Shown here one piece after another: positions 25,283-32,363 of a DNA stretch of 64,000 nt. Under the pieces are notes generated by a model. That model was not told the DNA's origin, made no database searches, and worked only from the letters and a program-made list of their open reading frames with translations. Numbering within the stretch: position 1 is the first letter of the stretch; every line of letters begins with the position of its first letter. The translations under genes were made by a program, and so were the position numbers. Origin of the DNA: Mumia flava (GTDB lineage Bacteria; Actinomycetota; Actinomycetes; Propionibacteriales; Nocardioidaceae). The stretch covers positions 930,001-994,000 of the forward strand of contig NZ_PGEZ01000002.1 of assembly GCF_002797495.1 (NCBI RefSeq), given 5' to 3'.

Positions 25283-25334
25283 CCGGACGCGCCTGCACCC
25301 GCCGCGACGTCGCGGCGGGTGCAGGCGCGTCCGG
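25283..25334. terminator. 52-bp perfect palindrome, bidirectional terminator
   Basis: The arm CCGGACGCGCCTGCACCCGC followed by CGCGAC is exactly reverse-complemented by the next 26 bases, with no loop (centre 25308/25309). It starts 6 bases after the YDDSN gene and ends 13 bases before the 3' end of the convergent 62-residue gene, so it should stop both transcripts. Confidence 0.9.
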
Positions 25335-25346
25335 GGCCGATCCGTG

Positions 25347-25535
25347 TCAGGCGATCGGTTCGTCGGCGCGTACCCGCGGGGCCAGCGCGGCCGCGAGGAG
25401 GCTGCGCAGCCTGACGCCGTAGCCGGGGACGACGGGCTCGTCGTCGTCGATGCGGTCGGAGCTCGACGTGAGCCGGGCGAGCTCGGACGTGACGTGCAGG
25501 GAGAGTGCGCTCAGGACGGTGCTGTGGTCGTTCAC
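25347..25535 (-). CDS. Small 62-residue protein following the first LuxR-ATPase gene, unknown
   Basis: GTG 25535 has GGAGG 8-12 bases upstream, a good ribosome site. The product reads VNDHSTVLSALSLHVTSELA then RLTSSSDRIDDDEPVVPGYG, and ends VRLRSLLAAALAPRVRADEP-IA. Two amphipathic helices flank an acidic, Pro-containing turn. There is no signal or Cys. It lies 95 bases after the regulator on the same strand and is closed off by the palindrome terminator. It may be a small partner of the regulator or of the ECF sigma factor; I do not recognise the family. Confidence 0.6.
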   Translation of the reverse strand: MNDHSTVLSALSLHVTSELARLTSSSDRIDDDEPVVPGYGVRLRSLLAAALAPRVRADEPIA

Positions 25536-25629
25536 GGTCCACCTCCGCGGTCGGTGCCGGCCCGGCGGCCCCGGGCACGCGGCTCTGCCTGGTCGACCGC
25601 GCCGACGCACGCGGCGTGACGACGGCGCG

Positions 25630-28428
25630 CTAGGAGGCCGTGTCCGAGAGCGCCGACTGCAGCTGGTTGCGGGAGCGGATCCCGAGCTTCGCGTAGACCT
25701 TCCGCAGGTGCCACTCGGCCGTGTGCGCGCTGATGAACAACCGCGCACCGATCTCGCGGTTCGTGCACCCCTCGCGCGCGAGCCGGGCGACGTTCAGCTC
25801 CTGGTCCGTCAGCTCCTCGGCCGCGCCGGCACCGCGCGTGCGCAGCGTCTCCCCGGTCGCCCTCAGCTCACGCTGGGCGCGCTCGGCGAAGGCGGTCAGG
25901 CCGCACTCCGACAGCACCGCGTACGCCGCCCGCAGCTGAGCCCGGGCGTCGACACGGCGTCCGGCCCGGCGCAGCATCTCGCCGTACAGCAGCTGGCTGC
26001 GTCCACGGAGCATCGGCACGCGGATCCGGTCGAAGTCGTCGATCGCCGCCTGGAAGCAGGCCTCCGCCTCGTCCGGATCGAGCAGCTGGGCCCGGGCGAG
26101 CGACACGACCGCGTGCGCCCACGCGCTGTCGTCCACGACCGGCTGCGTGAGGCGTTCCAGTCGTTCGAGCGCCTCCTGCGCGACGGCCCGCTCGTCGACC
26201 CGCACGGCGGCCTCGACGATCTCCAGCAAGGTCCGCATCGCGTGCCCCAGCTCGTCGGCGTACGGCAGCTCCCCCCGACCCGCGGCGAGCGCCTCGGCGT
26301 AGCGGCCCGCGCCGTTGTACGCCAGCGCCTCGGCCATGTTCGCGGCCGTCAGCGCGTACGCCTCGCCACGCTCGTAGGCGTCCTCGCGAAGCTGCCGGGC
26401 GCGGCGCTCGACCTCGTCGAGGTGGCCGCGGTAGGCGGCGATGAACAGCCGGCCGTACTGCGGGACGGCGTGCCCGGTGATCGCGAGGATCGCGTCGATG
26501 TCGTCGCAGATCGCCTCGGCCGCGTCGAGGTCCCCGTCGAACGTGCGCAGCACCATCAGCAGGCTCAGCGCCATCGGCAGGACGGTCACGACGCCACCGG
26601 CACGGGCGATCTCGACCTGCCGCTGCGTCAGCGTGCGGAGGGCCTCGGTGTCCCACACGTCCTGCGCGGTGCGGGCACCGAACCACATCCAGTGCAGCGC
26701 GCTCGCGCCCGGCGGGTCGTCGACGAGGGCCTTCAGCGCGCGGCGCACCGTCGGCAGCGCCGCCTCCGGTCCGCGCGAGTACAGCAGCGCCTGGCCGCGC
26801 AGGATCAGGTCCTGCGCCCGTTCCGAGCTGTCGTGCTCGGTCGCCTCCAGGATCACCTCCGCGACCTCGGTCACGGCCCCGGGCTCGCCGAGCCGGCCGG
26901 CGTAGACCGCAGCCGAGAGCGCCTCGATGTAGGTGTCGCGTGCCAGGGCGGGGTCGTGCGGCTCGAGTCGCCGTGCGGCGTGCAGCAGCATCCGCGGCGC
27001 CCTGCGGTCACGGCGCAGGGCGTAGTGCGCCCGTGCGCGGACCCGTCCGGTCAACGCCTCCTGCACGGGCGCGAGCGGTTCGTCGCGCAGGCTGTCGAGG
27101 AGCCGCAGTGCGACCTCGGGAGCGCCGGCGTCGTGCTTGGCGGTCGCCGCGGCGATCAACCGGTCGACCCGTCGGCCCTGCTCCGGCGTGAGCTCGGCGG
27201 CACGCTCGAGGAACGCCGCTGCCGCCGCAGCTCCCCCGCGCGACCGTGCCCGCACGGCCGAGGTCTCGAGGTCGGACGCCACCTCCTCGTCGGGCTGCAC
27301 CGTCGCGTTCGCGCGGTGCCACGCGCGACGATCGGGGTCGCGGTCCACGTACGTCGCGTCCGCGAGCGCCGCGTGCACGAGCCGACGCTCCTCCGGCTGC
27401 GCGGCCCGGTAGACCGCGGAGCGGACCAGCGGATGGCTGAAGCTCACCCGGGCCGCACGCACGAGCGCCCCGGCCTCCTCGGCCGCGTCGAGGTGCTCGG
27501 GACCGATGTCGAGGGCGGCGCTCGCACGCCAGAGCAGCCCCGGGTCCCCGGTCGGGTCGGCCGCCGCGAGCAGGAGCAGCCGTCGGGTGGGCTCCGCGAG
27601 CAGGTCGGTCCGCGCCAGGATGCTCTCCTCGATCCGGCTCTGCAACGGCATCGACCGGGCCAGACCGAAACCACCCGCGAGCTCCGTCGGGCTCAGGCTG
27701 CGCGGAAGCACACGCAGCGCCAGCGGGTTGCCGGCGCTGTCGGCGATCAGCTGGTCGCGCACCCGTTCGTCCAGCGCACCCGGGAACGCCGTGCCCAGCA
27801 GTGCGCGTGCGTCGTCGTCCCCCAGGCCTTCGACGCGCAGCTGCGGCAGGTCGGTGAACGGCTCGTCGACCTCGCGCATCGCGAAGACGATCGCCACGCC
27901 CTCGGTCCCGAGCCGTCGCGCCACGGACGCGAGCGCGCGTGCCGAGACGTCGTCCAGCCAGTGCGCGTCGTCGACGACGCAGACGAGCCCGCCTCCGCTG
28001 TCATCGTCGGCAGCGGCCACGTTCGCCAGCAGGTTGCGGACCGCGAGCCCCATCACGAGCGGGTTCGGCATGCCGGCGTCCCGCACGCCGAACGCCGTCT
28101 CCAGGGCCTGCCGCTGGGGCTCCGGAAGGTCCCCGGCCGCCTCCATCAGGTGACCGCAGAGCAGCTCGAGGCCGGCGTACGGCAGACACACCTCGCTCTC
28201 CGCCGCGATCATCCGGACCACGCGGACGTCCTGTCCGGCTCGATCGGCGAGGGCGTCCAGCAGCGCCGTCTTCCCGACCCCGGCCACGCCGCTCACGACG
28301 ACGGCCCCGCTGCGACCCTGCCGCGCCTGGTCGACGAGCGACCACAGGCGAGCCAGCTCGCGGTCCCGGCCGAGCAACGCGGTGGCACGGCGGGTCCGGG
28401 GCGGCTGCGGGGTCGACCGGTCGGTCAT
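25630..28428 (-). CDS. Large ATP-binding LuxR-family regulator (LAL), copy 1
   Basis: About 932 residues from ATG 28428 (MTDRSTPQPPRTR). An N-terminal AAA-type ATPase has Walker A GVAGVGKTAL and Walker B LVCVVDDAHWLD. A long helical repeat region (TPR-like, about residues 350-850) follows. The C-terminal LuxR helix-turn-helix reads LTDQELNVARLAREGCTNRE and ISAHTAEWHLRKVYAKLGI. LAL proteins activate transcription in response to small ligands, as MalT does. It is the third gene of a probable minus-strand unit (zinc-ribbon microprotein, ECF sigma, LAL, 62-residue protein). The target may be the hydrolase pair on the other strand at 29719-31445. A frame upstream of 28428 has no domain content. 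Confidence 0.9.
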   Translation of the reverse strand: MTDRSTPQPPRTRRATALLGRDRELARLWSLVDQARQGRSGAVVVSGVAGVGKTALLDALADRAGQDVRVVRMIAAESEVCLPYAGLELLCGHLMEAAGDLPEPQRQALETAFGVRDAGMPNPLVMGLAVRNLLANVAAADDDSGGGLVCVVDDAHWLDDVSARALASVARRLGTEGVAIVFAMREVDEPFTDLPQLRVEGLGDDDARALLGTAFPGALDERVRDQLIADSAGNPLALRVLPRSLSPTELAGGFGLARSMPLQSRIEESILARTDLLAEPTRRLLLLAAADPTGDPGLLWRASAALDIGPEHLDAAEEAGALVRAARVSFSHPLVRSAVYRAAQPEERRLVHAALADATYVDRDPDRRAWHRANATVQPDEEVASDLETSAVRARSRGGAAAAAAFLERAAELTPEQGRRVDRLIAAATAKHDAGAPEVALRLLDSLRDEPLAPVQEALTGRVRARAHYALRRDRRAPRMLLHAARRLEPHDPALARDTYIEALSAAVYAGRLGEPGAVTEVAEVILEATEHDSSERAQDLILRGQALLYSRGPEAALPTVRRALKALVDDPPGASALHWMWFGARTAQDVWDTEALRTLTQRQVEIARAGGVVTVLPMALSLLMVLRTFDGDLDAAEAICDDIDAILAITGHAVPQYGRLFIAAYRGHLDEVERRARQLREDAYERGEAYALTAANMAEALAYNGAGRYAEALAAGRGELPYADELGHAMRTLLEIVEAAVRVDERAVAQEALERLERLTQPVVDDSAWAHAVVSLARAQLLDPDEAEACFQAAIDDFDRIRVPMLRGRSQLLYGEMLRRAGRRVDARAQLRAAYAVLSECGLTAFAERAQRELRATGETLRTRGAGAAEELTDQELNVARLAREGCTNREIGARLFISAHTAEWHLRKVYAKLGIRSRNQLQSALSDTAS

Positions 28429-28515
28429 CGGGCGCTGCTCGCCGGCCGAAGGGTGGGCGCCATGCCTCAGGATACGGTGCGCGCGGCCGGGACCGCCTCG
28501 TGTGCGCTGCACCCC

Positions 28516-29232
28516 TCAGACCGGCGTCGCCACGACCGGCCGCCTCCACCGCTCCGGAACGCGTGCGGTCGGTGCCACCGGGCGGATCGTCGCGCGTCGG
28601 CGTCGGACGCGTCGGGCGCGCTGGGCCAGGAGTCGCTCGAGGTCCGCCCGCTCCCCCGTGCGGGTCGCCGCCAGGAACGCGCGCACCAGCCGGTCACGCT
28701 CGACGGTGTCGACGTCCCGTACGGGCTCGCAGGCGAGGTGCACCTGGGCGCGTCGGACCAGCTGACGTGCGCCGGAGACGCTGGTGCGCAGGATCCGCGC
28801 GACGTCGCGGTACGGGTAGTCGAGCCCGCGTCGCAGCACGTAGGCCGCGAGCTCCGTCGAGGTCACCCGCTCCATCAGGACCGTGATCGCGTCCTCGACG
28901 TCGGCGGCCCGGTCGAACGGGTCCGGCGGCGTGCCGAGCCGGGGCCGTGCCTCCGGCACCGCCGCGGTCGTCGCCTCGTGCCGACGCGCCGCCGACTGGA
29001 CGACGTTGATCGCGAGGTTGCGGGTGGTCGTCGTCAGGAAGGCCGCCGGGTTCGTGATCCGCGCGCGGTCGGTGCGCTGCCAGCGCACCCACGCCTCCTG
29101 GAGGACGTCCTCCGCCGTCCCGGCGTCCCGGACGATCCGGGCTGCGATCCGCTCCAGCCGGAGACGGTGGCACAGGAAGACGTCGAGGGCGTCGCCCAGA
29201 TCGACGTCGGGGCTGCGGCATGAGTCGAGCAT
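28516..29232 (-). CDS. ECF sigma factor with a vestigial C-terminal extension (ECF41-like)
   Basis: The 238-residue protein has region 2 (AEDVLQEAWVRWQRTDRARI and TTTTRNLAINVV) and region 4 (LDYPYRDVARILRTSVSGAR and QLVRRAQVHL). The following DRLVRAFLAATRTGERADLE-RLL matches the start of the SnoaL-like domain of ECF41-type sigma factors. Instead of that domain (about 100 residues) the protein ends in an Arg-rich tail after about 35 more residues. ATG 29232 has GAGGAG upstream. There is no anti-sigma gene nearby. The LAL regulator follows after 87 bases. Whether the short tail is functional or a truncation cannot be decided here. Confidence 0.85.
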   Translation of the reverse strand: MLDSCRSPDVDLGDALDVFLCHRLRLERIAARIVRDAGTAEDVLQEAWVRWQRTDRARITNPAAFLTTTTRNLAINVVQSAARRHEATTAAVPEARPRLGTPPDPFDRAADVEDAITVLMERVTSTELAAYVLRRGLDYPYRDVARILRTSVSGARQLVRRAQVHLACEPVRDVDTVERDRLVRAFLAATRTGERADLERLLAQRARRVRRRRATIRPVAPTARVPERWRRPVVATPV

Positions 29233-29370
29233 GATGGCTCCTCGCGGTCGAGACGGATGCACCGGAGTGCGGGTGTCTCCACCGTGCGGGCGTGGGCCGG
29301 CAGATCGCGCCCTGGTGGTGCGTGGTCGGGTGCGTAGCCACCACGCGGCCACGTGGCCGGGCGGACCGCC

Positions 29371-29529
29371 TCAACGAGACGGCAGGAGACGCTCGGCCAG
29401 CCCCACGAACCAGTGCCCGAGGACGCACCGCAGGCGGACGTGCTCCATCGGCCCGTCCGTGCTCTCCAGCGCGAAGCGCCCGGTCACCTCCGCGGGTGCC
29501 CCGCAGTCCGGGCAGGTCGTCAGCTCCAT
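29371..29529 (-). CDS. Zinc-ribbon microprotein 2 (52 residues)
   Basis: ATG 29529 with GGGGGAG upstream starts MELTTCPDCGAPAEVTGRFA, then LESTDGPMEHVRLRCVLGHW and FVGLAERLLPSR, stop at 29371. It is a clear paralogue of the microprotein at 23565-23726, with CPxC and C-x3-HW as candidate zinc ligands. Residue Cys20 of copy 1 is Ala here, so only four ligands are common to both. It sits about 140 bases upstream of the ECF sigma gene on the same strand. Unlike copy 1, no iron box is seen before it. Function unknown. Confidence 0.75.
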   Translation of the reverse strand: MELTTCPDCGAPAEVTGRFALESTDGPMEHVRLRCVLGHWFVGLAERLLPSR

Positions 29530-29718
29530 CGTGCTCCCCCGTCGCCGGCCGGCCCTGCGTACGGACCGGTCTGTGCACCGACGACCACGCCGCCCCCATC
29601 GCCGTGACGCCGATCCGGCACGGCGAGGTCACAACCGGTGCCGCAGCGCTGTCGCACGAGAGGACGGGCGCCGGCCCGGCGCTGTCACGCACCGATCCCA
29701 TCGGAGAGGACCCCGACC

Positions 29719-30669
29719 ATGACCGACCACCACCACCTCGAACCGGAGGCGCAGGCGATCGCCGACGCGACCGCGAACCCGCCGTACTTCTACGAGATGA
29801 CCCCGCAGGACGCCCGCGCGGTCCTCGACGACCTCCAGGCGAAGCCGGTCGCCATGCCCGACGTCGAGGAGACGTGGGTGAGCGTCGCCGCCGCCGTCGG
29901 CGACGTCCGCGTCCGGATCGTCCGACCGCCGGGGGCGTCCGACGCCCAACCGGTCGTGCTCTACATGCACGGCGGCGGCTGGGTGCTGGGCAACGCCGGC
30001 ACGCACGACCGGCTCGTCCGCGAGCTCGCGGTCGGGGCCGGGGTCGCGGTCGCGTTCGTCGAGTACGACCGCTCGCCCGAGGCCCGCTACCCCGTGGCGC
30101 TCGAGCAGGGGTACGCGACGGCGCGCTGGATCTCCGAGCACGGCGCCGCACACGGACTGGATCACGAACGGGTCGCCGTGGCCGGGGACTCCGTCGGCGG
30201 CAACCTGGCCGCGGCGCTCACGCTCCTCGCGCGGCAGCGCGGCGACGTGACGTTCTGCCACCAGTCGCTCTACTACCCGGTGACCGACGCCGGCCAGGAC
30301 ACCGCGAGCTACCGGGAGTTCGCCGACGGGCCGTTCCTGCTCGCGAAGTCGATGGCCTGGTTCTGGGACGCCTACCTGCCCGATCACAGCAGACGCGACG
30401 CCATCACCGTCTCGCCGCTGCGTGCCACGCTCGAGGATCTCGCCGGACTGCCCGAGGCGTTCGTCGTGGTCGACGAGAACGACGTGCTGCGCGACGAGGG
30501 CGAGGCGTACGCCCGCCGGCTGGGCGAGGCCGGGGTGCGGACCACGATCGTCCGCTACGGGAGGACGATCCACGACTTCATGATGCTCAACCCGCTGCGC
30601 CCCACCGCAGCCACCACCGCGGCCACCGAGCAGGCGATCCACGTCCTGCGCACGGCGCTGCGGCCTTGA
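29719..30669 (+). CDS. Alpha/beta hydrolase of the hormone-sensitive-lipase family
   Basis: The 316-residue esterase has the HSL oxyanion motif LYMHGGGWVLGN and the nucleophile elbow VAGDSVGGNLAAAL. The acid is in AFVVVDENDVLRDEG and the His in GRTIHDFMML. It likely hydrolyses short acyl esters in the cytosol. ATG 29719 is preceded by GAGAGGA. The C-terminus and helix pattern match the acetyl-hydrolase group. A second hydrolase gene follows after 41 bases on the same strand. The pair faces the ECF-LAL unit, which may regulate it. Confidence 0.9.
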   Translation: MTDHHHLEPEAQAIADATANPPYFYEMTPQDARAVLDDLQAKPVAMPDVEETWVSVAAAVGDVRVRIVRPPGASDAQPVVLYMHGGGWVLGNAGTHDRLVRELAVGAGVAVAFVEYDRSPEARYPVALEQGYATARWISEHGAAHGLDHERVAVAGDSVGGNLAAALTLLARQRGDVTFCHQSLYYPVTDAGQDTASYREFADGPFLLAKSMAWFWDAYLPDHSRRDAITVSPLRATLEDLAGLPEAFVVVDENDVLRDEGEAYARRLGEAGVRTTIVRYGRTIHDFMMLNPLRPTAATTAATEQAIHVLRTALRP

Positions 30670-30710
30670 CCCCCACCTTCCGCCCGTCCACCACCAGAAG
30701 GAGATCCATC

Positions 30711-31445
30711 ATGAACGACAACATCCCGACCGTCGTGCTCGTGCACGGCGCGTTCGCCGAGTCGGCGAGCTGGTACCCGGTCGTCGAGGCCCTCGGCCAG
30801 CACGACGTCGAGACCGTCGCCGTCGCCAACCCGCTGCGCAGCGTCAGCGGCGACGCGGCGTACCTGCGTGACGTGATCGCCGGGCTGGGACGACCGGTCC
30901 TGCTCGTCGGCCACTCCTACGCCGGTCTCGTGATCACCGAGGCGGCCTCGCGCAACCCGTCGGTCACCGGTCTCGTGTACGTCGCGGCGTTCGCGCCGGA
31001 CCACGGCGAGAGCGCGCTGCAGCTGTCGACGACCTACCCCGGGAGCACGCTCGGGGAGGCCCTCACGGCGTACCCCGTCAGCAGCGGCGGCAACGAGCTC
31101 GTGATCCGACAGGACGTGTTCCACCAGCAGTTCGCGGCCGACCTCTCGGCCGGCCTGGCGAGCCTGATGGCAGCGACCCAGCGCCCGGTCACCGAGCGTG
31201 CGCTCTCCGAAGGGCTGCCCACCACGGAGCCGGCGTGGGCCACCCTGCCGTCGTGGTTCGTCTTCGGTGACTCCGACCGCAACATCCCGCCCGCCGCGCT
31301 GCGCCACGAGGCGAACCGCGCGGGCGCACGGAGCGTCACGCAGCTGCGGGGCGCGTCGCACGCGGTCGCGCAGTCGCGTCCGACGGCGGTCGCCGACGTG
31401 ATCCTCGAGGCACTCGGCGAGTGCACACGAGCGGACGCTGCCTGA
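30711..31445 (+). CDS. Alpha/beta hydrolase (EstC/salicylate-esterase-like)
   Basis: The 244-residue protein begins TVVLVHGAFAESASWYPVVE. It has the nucleophile elbow VGHSYAGLVI, the acid in WFVFGDSDRNIPP and the His near RGASHAVAQSRP. The short form with this elbow is widespread in actinobacteria and includes esterases of unknown substrate. AGAAGGAG lies 6-13 bases before ATG 30711. It is co-transcribed with the HSL-type esterase upstream and ends at a strong hairpin terminator. Confidence 0.88.
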   Translation: MNDNIPTVVLVHGAFAESASWYPVVEALGQHDVETVAVANPLRSVSGDAAYLRDVIAGLGRPVLLVGHSYAGLVITEAASRNPSVTGLVYVAAFAPDHGESALQLSTTYPGSTLGEALTAYPVSSGGNELVIRQDVFHQQFAADLSAGLASLMAATQRPVTERALSEGLPTTEPAWATLPSWFVFGDSDRNIPPAALRHEANRAGARSVTQLRGASHAVAQSRPTAVADVILEALGECTRADAA

Positions 31446-31463
31446 CCGGCGCCGCGACCGAGA

Positions 31464-31499
31464 CGAAGGGTGGACCTGCCCCAGCAGGTCCACCCTTCG
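31464..31499. terminator. Bidirectional hairpin terminator
   Basis: CGAAGGGTGGACCTGC pairs perfectly with GCAGGTCCACCCTTCG around a CCCA loop (16-bp stem). It lies between the convergent hydrolase and NmrA-type genes. Confidence 0.88.
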
Positions 31500-31524
31500 C
31501 ACGCGCCATGTGGCTCGCCGCGGA

Positions 31525-32277
31525 TCAGGTGCGCACCTGGCGCTCCGCCCAGTCGCGGTAGCCGACGGTGCTGAGCTCGGCGCCCGGGCCGGGCACCAGG
31601 CTGTCGTCCTCGAGCGTCGTGCCGAAGTACCGCGCGTCCGGGTCGGCGACGACCTCGCGGTCGTCGCCCGCGAGCCGCAGCGCCGTCTCGATCAGGTCGG
31701 ACATCCGCACCCGGTCGGGACCGCCGATCTCACGAACCCCCTCGCTCGGGTCGCCCGCAGCGGTCCGTGCCACGGCCGCCGCGACGTCGTCGGACGCCAT
31801 CGGCTGGAAGTGTGCTGTCGACAGCCGCGCCACCCCGTCGGTGGTCGCCTCCTCGGCGATCGCCCGGAGGAACTCGTAGAACTGCGTCGCGCGGACGATC
31901 GTGAACGGGATCCCGGACTCCGTGATCAGACGTTCCTGCGCTGCCTTCGCCCGCAGGTACCCGCTCGCGAGCAGCCGGTCGTTGCCCACGACCGACAGGG
32001 CCACGTAGTGGCGGACGCTCGCACGCCGGGCCGCGGCGAGCAGGTTGGTCGACGACGTGACGAAGAAGTGCATCACGTCGTCGTCGGCGAACGACGGCGA
32101 GTTGGACACGTCGACGACGACCTCGGCCCCCGCGAGCGCGTCGTCGACTCCTTCGCCGGTCAGGGTGTCGGTGCCGGTGGCGGGCGAGGCGGGCGTCGCG
32201 TCGTGGCCGTGCTCCTCGAGCAGGGCGACGACCCTCGACCCGATCAGGCCGGTACCGCCGATGACGGTGATCTTCAT
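31525..32277 (-). CDS. NmrA-like NAD(P)-binding protein
   Basis: The 250-residue protein starts MKITVIGGTGLIGSRVVALL, the GxxGxxG nucleotide-binding motif of atypical SDRs. It continues with HYVALSVVGNDRLLASGYLR-AKAAQERL and FTIVRATQFYEFL, as in NmrA/YcfA-like proteins that sense or use NAD(P)H. The catalytic Tyr is not in the classical YxxxK arrangement: Tyr-Leu-Arg-Ala-Lys (YLRAK) is close and may serve. AGAGGAG precedes ATG 32277, and a GAGACC/GGTCTC palindrome lies just upstream. The role is probably redox detoxification or sensing. Confidence 0.88.
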   Translation of the reverse strand: MKITVIGGTGLIGSRVVALLEEHGHDATPASPATGTDTLTGEGVDDALAGAEVVVDVSNSPSFADDDVMHFFVTSSTNLLAAARRASVRHYVALSVVGNDRLLASGYLRAKAAQERLITESGIPFTIVRATQFYEFLRAIAEEATTDGVARLSTAHFQPMASDDVAAAVARTAAGDPSEGVREIGGPDRVRMSDLIETALRLAGDDREVVADPDARYFGTTLEDDSLVPGPGAELSTVGYRDWAERQVRT

Positions 32278-32295
32278 GGTGACTCCTCTGGTCCG

Positions 32296-32311
32296 GAGAC
32301 CTTCTGGTCTC
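32296..32311. promoter_or_regulatory. Perfect 16-bp inverted repeat upstream of the NmrA-type gene
   Basis: GAGACCTTCTGGTCTC, 19 bases before the ATG, is a possible operator or leader hairpin. No regulator can be assigned. Confidence 0.35.
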
Positions 32312-32313
32312 AC

Positions 32314-32332
32314 CCGCTCCGACCGGGAGCGG
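32314..32332 (-). terminator. Possible terminator of the large secreted protein gene
   Basis: CCGCTCC pairs with GGAGCGG across GACCG, about 32 bases after the stop of the 2017-residue gene. Confidence 0.45.
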
Positions 32333-32363
32333 CCGGAGCGCGTGACGCCGCCGCCCAGGTGGC

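Noticed and set aside
23730-25298. A 522-codon minus-strand frame opposite the YDDSN protein
   Set aside because: The plus-strand frame has a ribosome site, a membrane helix and internal protein repeats; the opposite frame has none of these.
25450-29223. A 1257-codon plus-strand frame opposite the LAL and ECF genes
   Set aside because: The composition is Arg/His/Gln-rich, as expected from the antisense strand of GC-rich coding DNA, with no motif. The minus-strand genes have clear domains.
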